A stretch of DNA of 64,000 bases from the NCBI RefSeq assembly GCF_007565055.1, contig NC_044561.1, positions 32,257,483 to 32,321,482 on the forward strand. Reading direction: 5' to 3'. The position numbers and the translations under genes are program-made. The notes under the pieces are model-generated. The model saw only the letters and a program-made list of their open reading frames with translations, did not search any database and was not told where the DNA came from. Shown here piece by piece: positions 11,090-21,465 of the stretch. How positions within the stretch are numbered: position 1 is the stretch's first letter; every line of letters begins with the position of its first letter. Source of the DNA: Rhinopithecus roxellana (Eukaryota; Chordata; Mammalia; Primates; Cercopithecidae).

Positions 11090-11270
11090 TAGAGAAAGAT
11101 AGTATAAAGCACACTGGACTGAGTTGCAAAGCCTGACTATTGGACCTAATGTTTCCACTTAGCACTCCATGACTTGGACAGTTCATTTGATAATATTTAA
11201 CTGCTTTTCAGCCCTTGTACAAATGGCTTAATAATACTCATGATTCCTGGATTACAGGGTTTATAATTAA
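11090..11270 (+). mobile_element. MIR SINE, sense
   Basis: 'gtataaagcacactggactg' begins a MIR body. The block 'ttggacagttcatttgata' corresponds to 'cttgggcaagttacttaac', and 'ccttgtacaaatggcttaat' with 'aatactcatgattcctgg' to 'tcatctgtaaaatggggataataatagtacc'. Moderately diverged. Confidence 0.6.
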
Positions 11271-12800
11271 GCTAGCTTCTAAAAAGAGATACTCTATCTT
11301 ATCTATCTTGGCATCTCAAAAACTAGTTCATTGCCTAGTAACAACAGATGCTGAAGAAATGGGAATGCAAGCAACTTATAACCTGTAAAATATTAACATT
11401 TTCCCTTATTCATCCAAAAAATATTTTTTCAAGTATCTGCTATGCTGCCTGTTTTTATATGACTATGGTGTTTTGGATAATAACACATTATTTCAGCCCT
11501 TCTGAATACAACTCAACTAGTGATCTTGATGTGGTGCATTTAGATCATGCATGAGTCACCTGTTTCTCATGCTCACACTGGCTAAAATGTCAGCACCCTC
11601 AGTTAATGGGTGAGATTAAATTAGTAAAATGCAAATAGTGTTGTAGAAATACACATGGTTTTCACTAAGTTATTAGTCTTTTTAAATGAGGCCTGTCATT
11701 ATGTCATCAGATCTAAAACTCATCTAATGGCTGAATATTGGGCTTCTATGAAACATGGTTATGTTTATTCCCTAATGATTTTACATCTGATCTGGCCAAA
11801 TGCAATATTGTAAAGTTTATCTTGTACTAATTGCTCTAATCTCTAACTTGCATTTTCTGGAAAACAGAAACTATCTAAAATTAGATTGTGATTATTAAAT
11901 AAATCTGATTCAAATAAGGAATTGTGTTACACATGCAAATGTGTTTCTTTTAAGCATTTTAATATTTTCCATAGGAAAGAAAACCTTCCAGAGCTCCTAA
12001 TTTTCAGGGGAAAGATTGAAAAATTTTCTGAAAGTCAAAAATGCCTGACTCAACAGAGTTTATCTTGTGTTCTTAATGTCTGCCTGTTACCTCCATGCAA
12101 AACTCTGCAATACAAACTTTTCTACAGAGTTCTTCTAGAGAGCTGTCCCAAAAGGAGATTAGCAGCAGAAAACTGACTTCCGATTCCCAAGATTCAGGAA
12201 GGCCGACAACCATGCTGTAATCATAGACAATTATATTTTGGTTAGAATACAAGGTGCAGGGCTAGAAAACAGATGCTTTTTAAGCAAAACCTCATGGGAT
12301 AATTAATAGAAATCACAATTTTCATTCTCCTGGGTGTCAAGATTTTAAATTGACGCCAAGGATTCTCATTTCTAACCGAAGTTCACATTATTTCACTCTG
12401 TCAGTGTTTTGAAAGGAAATGCCTGTTACAGATTGGAAAGGTGCTGAAAAATAGGAAAGACTCTTAATTGGGACACTAATTTATTCAACAACAGTTTGTT
12501 GCCATCCAGTGAACTATGACAACAATGCCTTGGTTACATCTTTGGTCATTTACTGATAAAGGTAACTATGGCAACAAAGAAGAGGTCAGGAGAATCCTAG
12601 CCAGTGTGTTCCTGACTGCTCTGTTTAGATCAGCCTTGGCACTTAAGTCAGACCTCTGTTAGAGTTATGAAGCATCTTCCCTCAGTGATGGCATAGTTGC
12701 TTCAGATAATGCTCAGATGAGTTCTGACGGCATGGAACAGGGATCTTAATGCTCTTATCTTCTGTAAGAATACAAATTTCATTTGTCAACATTTCTTCAA
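11271..12800. other. Single-copy-like DNA with candidate regulatory motifs
   Basis: No clear repeat, apart from a faint L2-like antisense phrase near 11408-11460 ('tcatccaaaaaatatttttt'). The part 12480-12720 has more balanced base composition. It carries two X-box-like motifs, listed separately. No exon is recognisable. The 84-codon frame at 11922-12176 matches nothing known. Confidence 0.4.
12498..12575. promoter_or_regulatory. Pair of RFX X-box-like motifs (candidate)
   Basis: At 12561-12575, ggtaactatggcaac is a near-palindrome close to the RFX X-box (GTTGCCAT..GGTAAC type). At 12509-12523, gtgaactatgacaac matches it at 12 of 15 positions. The half-site gttgcc occurs at 12498. The two lie 52 bp apart in repeat-free DNA. 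Functional status is an inference. Confidence 0.3.
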
Positions 12801-12809
12801 ATATTTTTT

Positions 12810-13445
12810 TATACCCAAGCCATTTGCCTTTATATCTAAGCGTCTATCCTAAGAAAAGAATTAGAGATATGTGAAAGATTTGTGTAAATGTTCACAGGTA
12901 TTTTTTAAATAAAAATAAAAATGTGGTAAAGACAAACATTCAAATAAAGAGAATTATAATACTCATAAAGTTTTGATGTATTTTGGCACCACCAATCATC
13001 ATATGTTTGATTGAAAACAAAGTAAATGCTAGTCTGTAGAGGAATGTTTAATTATAGCAAACTCACATCTAGAATGTAACCCAACCATTAAAAAAAGAGT
13101 GGATTTAAGCTATGCCGATTGACTCAGGCTTACTGTAAGATATAGGTGAGTGGAAAGCAAGACTCAAAGTATTTATGGTATGATTCCATTTAGGTAAGAT
13201 GATATATGGACAAAAATCCAAGCCCTATATATCTGTATACAGGTATGCATCTATGTACATAAATGAGACTAGGCACAGAAAAGATATTAAAGATCACTAC
13301 TGCGTTGCAATATGGGCTACCTTGTGGCAGAGGAGAGCTGATGTTGAATGAAAGGTAGAAAAAAATAAGGAAAATATAAAGATTTAACATAGAATATAAA
13401 CATTTTTGATTAAACAAAATTATGCATGAAAAACATTTAAACATA
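12810..13445 (+). mobile_element. L1M 3' UTR (old subfamily), sense
   Basis: Matches the old L1M 3' end: 'gcgtctatcctaagaaaaga', 'aggaatgtttaattatagca', 'acccaaccattaaaaaaaga', 'ggtatgattccatttaggta', 'gggctaccttgtggcagagg'. It ends in A/T-rich sequence near 13440. An 84-codon antisense frame (13190-13444) is incidental. Confidence 0.65.
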
Positions 13446-13559
13446 ATTGTATAAAGAAAATAAATACAGTATTTTAAGTCATTCCTTTGCTGACATTTAA
13501 TATATGGAGCATGCCTAGGCTATGTTGCTGTATAGGTAAATGATACAAAATCTTGTTTG

Positions 13560-14865
13560 GCCTCCAGTTCTCATCCTTTCACAAAGATTTTTCTCATGAA
13601 AGTCATCCATAACTTATATGCTTTCAAATTCAATGGACTCACCTTTGAAATTATTATAGATACTTGATTATCTCAGCACTGAACAGAATGGTCCCTTTGT
13701 TGAAACATCTTCCTCTCTGGGCTTGCTTGATTCTACACTTTTCTGAGTTTCCTTCTGCTTTACTTGTCTATTCTTCTCCTCTTTCACAGTTTCCTATTCC
13801 TTTTTCTTTTTTGTGTGATCTCGAAAGGTTGACATGCCCCAGGGGAAATGCTGGGATTTCTTCTCTCCCAGTTTTGTACATTCTCCCTCAGGGTTCTCAT
13901 TCCATTCTATGGTTTAAAATTTGTTCTAATTTGCTGTTTCTGAATCTCCTTAAAAACTTTTCAAGGTATTTTCATCCAATTGAGTATCTAGCATCTTCTC
14001 TCCACCCATTTGTCCTCTCCTCTCTGCTCCCCCCCCAACTTTCTGCTTTTTGATCTTGTTAATTGCCATACAGTAACTTGTACACAACAATAATCCAAGT
14101 GTTACCCTTGATACTTACCTTTCCCACACATTTAACTTGGTGGCAGGTTCTGTTAAGCATACCCCAAAAATGTATCTTCCCCTACTCTTGTGCAGCTCTA
14201 CTTCTTTTGCTTAAGTAGTCCTTGTTTCTCCTCTAAACATGAACACAATGACCTCCTGATGTGTCTCCTGTTTTGGCTTTTATCCCCTAACCATCTATTC
14301 TTCACCCAGTAGTCAGAGTGATCTTTGAAAAACACAAATCAGATTATTTTAGTGGCCCGCTTACAGTACTCCAATGCTGCCCAATTTCATATGGACTAAC
14401 ACCCATGCTACTCTGGCTTACTAAGCCCTATGTGATCTGGCCACTCTGACTTCACTGGTTCCACTCTTCCCCTCATCCACTGAAAACCCTTAGCTGGACT
14501 AAACATTCCCTGGGTTCCTTGGATGTGCCAGTTGCATCATACTCTTCCTAAGTCCTTTACTCTGGCTGTTGACCTTTCCTGGGATAGCCCTCATCTTAAT
14601 CTTCACATGGCTGCCTGATTCCTTCTTCCTACCTCTTTGGTAAAGCATTTTGACAACCTAACCTAAGCTCGCCACCTAGATACCTTTATAAAACCATGTA
14701 GTTTTTTTTGTCTGAATTGCACTCATCTTTATATGATATCTGTATTTACTTTTTTGTTTATTATTTGCCTTTCTTTGCCAGAAGATTGTGCAGGATCATT
14801 TGCCTTGCAATTCAACCATACCGTGTCACATAGTAGAGGTTCAGTAAGTGTCAGTTGAAGGGAAC
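13560..14865 (+). pseudogene. L2 LINE relic: RT domain through 3' end
   Basis: Longest L2 copy in the window, plus strand. At 13600-13745 'gtcatccataacttatatgc' and following text align with the L2 RT block 'gtcaccaatgacctccttgt...'. At 13830-13865 'gacatgccccaggggaaatg' matches the motif encoding VPQG, here read V-D-M-P-Q-G. At 14310-14350 'gtcagagtgatctttgaaaa' and 'aaatcagattattttagtgg', at 14425-14445 'agccctatgtgatctggcc', and at 14815-14860 'gtcacatagtagaggttcag' are the L2 3' region and terminus. Many frameshifts and stops. The 129-codon frame at 13664-14053 is out of the ancestral frame and is not a gene. Confidence 0.78.
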
Positions 14866-14939
14866 AAGCACTGTATGTTATAAATAGTTACTTTATCTGT
14901 AATGTATGGTTAATAATAGTACCTACATCCTTGAAAGGA

Positions 14940-15135
14940 AGTAACATTTATTGAATGACAACTATGTGTCCTGCGGCATGCTTTGAATTTTGTGTGTTTG
15001 TATTCATTGAACTTTCAAAATAATTGTGTGAACTAAATATAGTCCTCTCTAATTTACACAGAAAGAACTATGAAGCTCAAAGAGTTTCAAGATTCAAAGT
15101 CTTCCAGGTCAATATTCAAACACAGGTATATTTGC
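14940..15135 (-). mobile_element. MIR SINE, antisense
   Basis: 'acatttattgaatgacaact' followed by 'gcatgctttgaattttg', 'attgaactttcaaaataatt', 'tctaatttacacagaaagaa' and 'ttccaggtcaatattcaaac' follows the reverse-complement MIR order ('attttacagatgaggaaactgagg...'). Confidence 0.6.
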
Positions 15136-15544
15136 TTCTAAAGTCTATGTATTTTCTAAAACATAAAGTAACCTCATTAATATTTTACTGCTCTTCACTC
15201 AAGATCCAGTCTTGGATAATGTCACAATTTAAAAAATATATTTCTCTGTTCCTTTTTTTTTTTTTTTTTGTGGTTTCAGAGGTTTTCCAGGGACTAATAA
15301 AGTTATCTTGATCGGCTCTTCTACAAACTTGTCCTGTATCTCTTACGTGGGTACGTATTGTTTTTCCAAAATATTTTTTCTCATTTTGTGTTTACTTTTT
15401 TCCTCTTTCAAATTCTATTCCCTAAAATTCTTTCCCCCTGCTTTTGTCTCAACAAGCTCTCTGAATTCTGCTGCTACTCCCTCCCTCTCTGTGATCTATT
15501 AGTTTTCATGAATCTGCAGTTTAGGGCATTGCTTCAGTGATCAG
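15136..15544. other. Unassigned T-rich DNA
   Basis: Contains an 18-base T run near 15253-15270 and pyrimidine-rich sequence; no element identified. Overlapping frames of 60-95 codons are low-complexity and hydrophobic, and probably chance. Confidence 0.4.
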
Positions 15545-15628
15545 GTTGCTGTGCATGATATCCAACTTGTTCTCACCTGCTTGAATAGCTCCTATAAGTT
15601 CTAATTTTAGCTGCCTTTTGTATGTTTC

Positions 15629-16315
15629 TTTCTTTTTTGAGACAAAGTCTAGCTCTTTCGCCCAGCCTGGAGTGCAGTGGTGCGATCTCGACTCACTGCA
15701 ACTTCTGCCTCCCTGATTCAAGCGATTCTTCTGCCTCAGCCTCCCAAGTAGCTGGGACTACAGGTGTATGTCATCACACCTGGCTAATTTTTTGTATTTT
15801 TGGTAGTTTCGCTATGTTGACCAGACTGGTCTTAAACTTCTGGCTTTAAGTGATCTGACTGCCTCGGTCTCCCAAAGTGCCGGTGTTAACCAGTGGAGGG
15901 TGTCCATGTTCTTGGTGTCTTGAACAGAGAATTGGACAAAACGCACAAACAAAGCAAGGAAAGAATTAAGCAACAAAAGTAGAGATTTATTGAAAATGAA
16001 AGTACACTCCACGGTGTGGGAGCAGGCCTGAGCATAGGGGCTCAAGGGTCTTGTTACAGATTTTTTGGGGGGTTTAAATACCATCTAGAGGTTTCCATTG
16101 GTTACTTGGTGTATGTCCTATGTAAATGAAGAGGATGAAGTAAAGTTACAAAGTCATGTATTCAGCGTATTCCCTGTGTAAATGGAGAAGATATTTCCTG
16201 TCATAGCTGTAATGTTTCCATGTGATTTAGTTCTAGAAAGTCCTTACATTCCTCGTTTCCAAACCCTATTCTCCTGTCTCACTGGGATTACAGGGGTGAG
16301 CCACCAAACCTGGCC
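15629..16315 (-). mobile_element. AluJ-like, antisense, split by an LTR
   Basis: Tail and right arm at 15629-15883: poly-T, 'gagacaaagtctagctcttt', 'gtgcagtggtgcgatctcga'. The left-arm end resumes at 16282-16315 ('ctgggattacaggggtgagc', 'ctggcc'). 'ctggctttaagtgatc' is the older J-type spelling. Candidate target duplication: ccttttgtatgtttc (15613-15627) and ccatttgtgtatttc (16317-16331). Confidence 0.82.
15884..16281 (-). mobile_element. Solo ERV LTR, antisense, about 398 bp
   Basis: It interrupts the Alu at 'cccaaagtgc|ctgggattacag'. The plus strand begins TGTTAACC and ends CTGTCTCA, so the element has TG...CA termini when read on the minus strand. The 4-bp flanks ccgg and ctgg are near-identical target copies, the length usual for class I ERVs. 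Minus-strand landmarks are a TATA-like 'ggtatttaaacc' (about 16072-16083) and AATAAA near 15985-15992. It looks like a class I primate LTR (HUERS-P3-like from memory), but the family is not certain. No internal retroviral genes are present. Confidence 0.72.
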
Positions 16316-16560
16316 ACCATTTGTGTATTTCCATATGGACATTCTTAACACAAACCAAGCTAAAGTCAGCGTTTCCTCTCTTGAAACCGGCTCTGCCTTG
16401 TGGCACTTCTCTCTCTCTCTGTCTCTCAAATGCTATCATGAATTTTTGTTATTGGCACTACCATTCTTCAGTCAACCAGAGGATTCAGTGTTGGCTTTGA
16501 CAGAACTGTCCTTTCCAATCGGTCTCAAATTCCTATGCATTCTACCTTTGTTTCACTGAT

Positions 16561-17512
16561 TTTGAAAATTAAACATTTTCACTAAATGCAACTAGAAAAA
16601 TGTTAATTTTTAACCTCTTCACTCTGACATTGTGTTTTTTACCTGTGTTTTGGAGCAGAGCAAAATTTTCTTCCTCATAATTTTGGATGGAGGAACATTA
16701 GTTAAAATGATCAGAAGGTGACCTTTTTAGTTGTAAGAACCAGGGACTCATGGTTAGTTCTGGAACTTCCTGTGTTCATTTTCTGTTAATGAATCTTTTA
16801 CGATTTATCGCTAAAACTATGCAGCTTTGACCTTTTGCTTCTTTAGGCTAATAATTACCTAATGAACTGTGAAGGCATGTCTCATGCACAACTTATTTCT
16901 TTTCCACAAAGGCATTTGGATTAACATTATTTCCACCTTTTCCTACCTTTGTATGCACAATTCACATCTCAATCTGCCAATACAAACATCCTTCACATTT
17001 TTAGATTAGCCTGTGGACAGAGGCTGAGGAAATGCCTGAAAACATAGAACTTACTTGCACTACACTGAAATAATTTATTTCTTATGACAAAACTAACAAG
17101 TGTTCACTGTAGAACTATTTCAAAACACCAGAAATCCCACATACACGAAAGATATTCCCTCAGACAGGTCATATCACTGGACCCCTTGCAAATATTCCCC
17201 AGCACCAGCCTGGAGTGTTGCAGCTTCGCTGGGTAGCTAGACCCAGAGGAGCAGCAACACTCACGGTAGTCTAGAGGAGGCAGAAGTGCACCACATGAAG
17301 AGAACACCATGTGGGACAAAAGAATCTGCGTGGCAGGCTTTGAGCACTAGGTCTTTCTGCTGGTGGAAAGCTGCTTTCAGCAGTGGCACAGTTAAAGTGC
17401 TGGGTTGAGCAGGGAAAGTCTTCAGCTCTACCCCAACAGTTAGAAAGCCCTGGTGCATATGAAGGGTCTTAAGAAGAGGAAGTCTTTCCCACCTTGTCCA
17501 CCACCATAGGCA
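16561..17512. other. Unassigned; GC-richer block at 17110-17500
   Basis: The first half is single-copy-like. From about 17110 to 17500 the base composition becomes more balanced ('cagcaccagcctggagtg', 'gctgctttcagcagtggc', 'aagccctggtgcatatgaag') and immediately precedes L1 ORF2 sequence. It may be L1-associated 5' or rearranged sequence, or an unrelated repeat. Antisense frames of 65-71 codons here have no recognisable domain. Confidence 0.35.
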
Positions 17513-20500
17513 TGAAAACCTTTGGGATACAGCAAAAGCACTGCCAAGAGGGAGGTTTGTAGTGCTAAATGCCTACATCAGAAAGTCTGAAAGAATACAA
17601 TTGACAACCTAATGTCATCCTCACGGAACTGGAGAAACAAAAAGAAATTAAAACAAAAGCTAGAACAAGAAAAGAAATAACAAGGATCACAGCAGAACTA
17701 AGTGAAAGTCAAACAACAACAATTAAAAAAAAAAAAAAGTCATGAAAGAAAAAACTGTTTTTTTTTGAAAAAATAAATATTAACAACGAAAAGAACAGAG
17801 AAGATCCAAATAAACTCAACTGGAAATGAAACTGGAGACATTACAATCAACACCACGGAAATACAGAAGATCATTTGAGACCACTATGGAACACCTTTTT
17901 GCATACAAACTAGAAAACCTAGAGGAAATGGACAAATTCCTGGAAATATACAACCCTCTCAGATTAAATCAGGAATAAATAGAAACTTTGAACAGATCAA
18001 TAAGAGGCAGCAAACCTGAGTCAGTAATTTAAAAATTGCCAATTAATAAGAGCCTGGAACCACATACATTCACAAGTGAATTCTACCAGACATTTAAAGA
18101 ATTACTAGCAATCCTACTGAAGCTATTCCAAAAGAGTGAGAAAGAAGACATCATTCCTAAACCATTTTATGAAGCTAGTATCACTGATACCAAAACCAGG
18201 AATGACACAAAAAATAAAACTACAGACCGATTTCTGTGATAAACATAGAGGCAAACAACCTCAGCAAAATATTAGCTAACTGAATCCAGCAGCACATCAA
18301 AAAGATAATTCAAAATCATCTAGTGAGTTTTGTCCAGGGAATGCAGAGGTGGTTTAATATATGCAAGCTAAAAAATGTGATACATCACATCATCAGAATT
18401 ATAAACAAAAACCATATGATCATCTCAATAGATGCAGAAGAAGTGATTGACAAATTTTAGCTCTCCTTTATGAAAAAAAAAAAAAAACTCTCAACAAACT
18501 AGACATAGAAGGAATCTATCTTAAAATAAAATCCATATATGACAAACTCACAGTCAACATCATACTGAATGGGAAAAGTTGAAATCATTTTCTCTGAGAA
18601 CCAGCAAAGACAAAATTACCCACTTTTACCATTTCTATTCAACGTAGTACTGGAAGTACTAAAAAAAGCAATTAAGCAAGAAAAAAAAATATAGGGCATC
18701 CAAATTGAAAAAGAGAAAGTCAAACTACTGCCTTCTACAGATGATATGATTGTATACCTGGAAAATTCTAAAGACTCTTCCAAAAGATTCTTAGATTTGA
18801 AAAACAAATTTAATGAAGTCTCAGGTTACACAATCAATGTACACAAATTAGTAACACTGCTATATATCGACAACAACCAAGCTGAGAATAAAATCAAGAA
18901 CTCAATATATTTTACTACAGCTGTAAAGAATATAGAATACCTGGAAACAGCCAAACAGGTGAAAGATCTCTAACAAGAGAGCTAAAAAAAAAAAAATACT
19001 GCAAGAAATCACAGATGGCATAAACAGATGGAATGGCTCATGCTCATGGATTGGAAGAATGAGTATTGGGAAAATGACCATTCTATCCAAAGCAATTTAC
19101 ATATTTAATGCAATTCCCATCAAAATACCAACATTAGTAGCCACAGAATTAGAAAATCCTAAAATTTATATGAAATGAAAAAAGAGTCGGAATAACCAAA
19201 ACAATCAAAAGCAGTAAGTACAAATCTGGAGGCATCACATAACCTGACTGTAAGTTATATTACAAGGTTATAGTTACCAAAACGGAATGGTACTAGTATA
19301 AAAATAGACTCATAGACCAATGGAACATAATAGACAATGGAGAAATAAAGCCAAATACATACAACTAATTGATCTTTGACAAAGCATATGAAAACACAGA
19401 TTGGAGAAGGGACACTGTATTTAATAAATGGTGCTGGGATAACTGGCAAGCCACACATAGAAGAATAAAACTGCATCCTTATTTCTCACCATATAAAAAA
19501 ATTAAGATGGATCAAAGACTTAAAAGGTCTGAAACCATAAAATTTCTAGAAGACAATGTTGGAAAAACTATTTTAGATGTCAGCCTAGGTAAAGAATTCA
19601 TAACTAAACCCCCCAAAGTAAAAGCAACAAAAACAAAAAGAAAGAAATGAGACCTAATTAAATGAAAAAGCTTCTGTACAGCAGAAGATATACTCACCAG
19701 AGTAAACAGACCAACCCACAGAATAGGAGAAAATATTTGCAATCTATGCATCTAACAAAGAACTAGCATCCAGAATCTGTAAGGAACTCAAACACCAAGA
19801 AAAAAAATAAAATAATTCCTTTAAAAAGTGAGCATAGGAAATGAATAGACATTTCTCAAAAGAAGATACACAAATGACCAACACACATATGAAAAGAAGC
19901 TCAACATCACTAATCATTAGGGAATGCAAATTAAAACTACAGTGAGATACCACCTTACTCCTGCAAGTAAGGCAATTATTAAACAGTCAAAAAACAATGG
20001 ATGTTGCCATGGATGTGGGAAAAGTCAGTGCTTATAAACTGCTGGTGAGAGTGTAAATTAGTACAACCTTTATGAAAAACAGCATGGAGAGTCCTTAAAG
20101 AGCTATAAGTAGATCTACCATTCAACCCAGCAATCCCCCTACTGAGTACTCAAAAGAAGTCATTATATGAAAAAGACATTTGCAAATACAGCACAATTCA
20201 CAATTACAAAGATGTGGAACCAAGTTAAGTGCTCATTGACTAATGAGTGGATAAAAAAATGTGTTATATACACACATGGACTACTACTCAGCCATTAAAA
20301 GAATGAAATAATGTCTTTTGCAGCAACTTCAATGGAGCTGGAGGCCATTATTCTAAATGAAGTAACACAGGAGTAGAAAACAAAATATTGTATGTTCTCA
20401 CTTATAAGTGGGAACTAAGCTATGAGTATGCAGAGGCATACAGAGTTATATGATGGGTTTTAGAGACTCGGTGGGGGGATAGGGATAAAAAACTTCACAT

Positions 20501-20634
20501 TAGCTACAGTCTACCCTACTTGGGTGATGGGTGAACTACAATCTCAGAATTCACCACTGAAAATGTCATCCATGTAATGAAAACCACTTGTACCCCAAAA
20601 GCTATTGAAATTAAAGAAAATCTTAATTAAAAAA
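17513..20634 (+). pseudogene. L1 ORF2 (partial) plus 3' UTR, sense, decayed
   Basis: A 3.1-kb L1 starting within ORF2 ('tttgggatacagcaaaagca') and ending at the A-rich 3' terminus near 20634. It runs in L1 order: end of the endonuclease/Z region, RT, C-terminal region, 3' UTR. The RT active-site region at 18734-18751 reads S-T-D-D-M-I, keeping the two catalytic aspartates but losing the leading F-A. Downstream, MIVYLENSKDSSKRFLDL is the expected L1 RT continuation. Several in-frame stops and frameshifts break the ORF, so it cannot make a protein. Late landmarks are 'aagaacactgtatttaataa'-like text near 19410 and 'gaggccattattctaaatga' near 20341. Grade is about L1PB/L1MA. Frames at 18036-18239, 18746-18973 and 19369-19650 are its surviving pieces. 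Confidence 0.88.
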
Positions 20635-20649
20635 AACTCATCATGGAAA

Positions 20650-21118
20650 TTAAAATTTTAATAAAAATATAGAAATTATATAATAAAACCCATCATAAAT
20701 ATCCATCACAAAAAAAGGAGGAAGAAGTTAAAGTTATAGAGTTTTTATTAGTAGTTTGCTTGTTTCTTATTTCATTTGTTGATTTATGCAATGAGTGTTA
20801 AGCTGTTATCAGTTTAAAATAATAGGTTATACAATTTTATTTGCAAGCTCCATGGTAACTGCAAATCAAATAACACACAACAAATAAAATAATAAGAAAT
20901 TAAAATAGTCCACTGGAGAAAATCACTTTTACTGAAAGGAAAACAGGAAGAAAAGTCAGAAGGAAGAGAACACACACACAAAATCACCCAGAAAACCAAC
21001 AACAAAACAAAACAAGTCTTACAGGAGTAAGATTTTACTTACCAAGAATAACATTAAATGTAAATTAACTAAACTTCTCAATTAAAGAACATAGACTCAC
21101 TGAATGGATAAGAAAACA
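20650..21118 (+). mobile_element. L1M fragment: ORF1-ORF2 junction and ORF2 start
   Basis: The end of this fragment ('ttacaggagtaagattttac', 'ataacattaaatgtaaatta', 'cactgaatggataagaaaac') matches the start of L1M ORF2 (endonuclease N-terminus). The earlier part (20650-20900) is AT-rich and less certain. It is cut off at 21118 by the Alu compound, beyond which a much later L1 region begins. Confidence 0.65.
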
Positions 21119-21465
21119 AGGCCAGGTGTGGTGGTTAGCCGGGCGCAGTGGCTCAAGCCTATAATCCCAGCACTTTGGGAGGCCGAGACGGGCAGATCAC
21201 GAGGTCAGGAGATCGAGACCATCCTGGCTAACACAGTGAAACCCCGTCTCTACTAAAAAAAAAAAAAAAAAAATACAAAAAAACTAGCCGGGCGAGGTGG
21301 CGGGCGCCTGTAGTCCCAGCTGCTCGGGAGGCTGAGGCAGGAGAATGGTGTGAACCCGAGAGGCGGAGCTTGCAGTGAGCTGAGATCCGGCCACTGCACT
21401 CCAGCCCGGGCTACAGAGCGAGACTCCGTCTCAAAAAAAAAAAAAAAAAAAAAAAAAGACATATA
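21119..21465 (+). mobile_element. AluY (Old World monkey lineage) with a second Alu head
   Basis: A young AluY begins at about 21136 (gccgggcgcagtggctcaag) and runs to a 24-A tail. Its right arm has 'ctagccgggcgaggtggcgg' and 'gctgagatccggccactgc', spellings I associate with cercopithecoid AluY subfamilies. Immediately 5' lies a separate Alu start, ggccaggtgtggtgg (21119-21134), joined by 'tta'. The middle A-run is expanded to 18 A. No target duplication is found, and L1 sequence on the two sides is not contiguous. Confidence 0.88.

Larger units (their letters stand above)
15545..16560 (+). mobile_element. L2 relic hosting a nested AluJ and ERV LTR
   Basis: The left part (15555-15628, 'tgatatccaacttgttctca', 'cacctgcttgaatagctcc') and right part (16317-16560, 'tccatatggacattctta', 'ttggcactaccattcttcag', 'tcaaattcctatgcattcta') together follow the L2 segment downstream of the RT active site. 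The Alu/LTR compound (15629-16315) interrupts it. The L2 is highly diverged, so the call rests on order of matches. Confidence 0.5.

Noticed and set aside
13664..14053. 129-codon frame as a hydrophobic protein gene
   Set aside because: It runs out of the ancestral frame through a decayed L2 reverse-transcriptase region.
16182..16559. 125-codon frame
   Set aside because: It crosses three unrelated pieces (ERV LTR, Alu end, L2 relic), so it cannot be an inherited gene.
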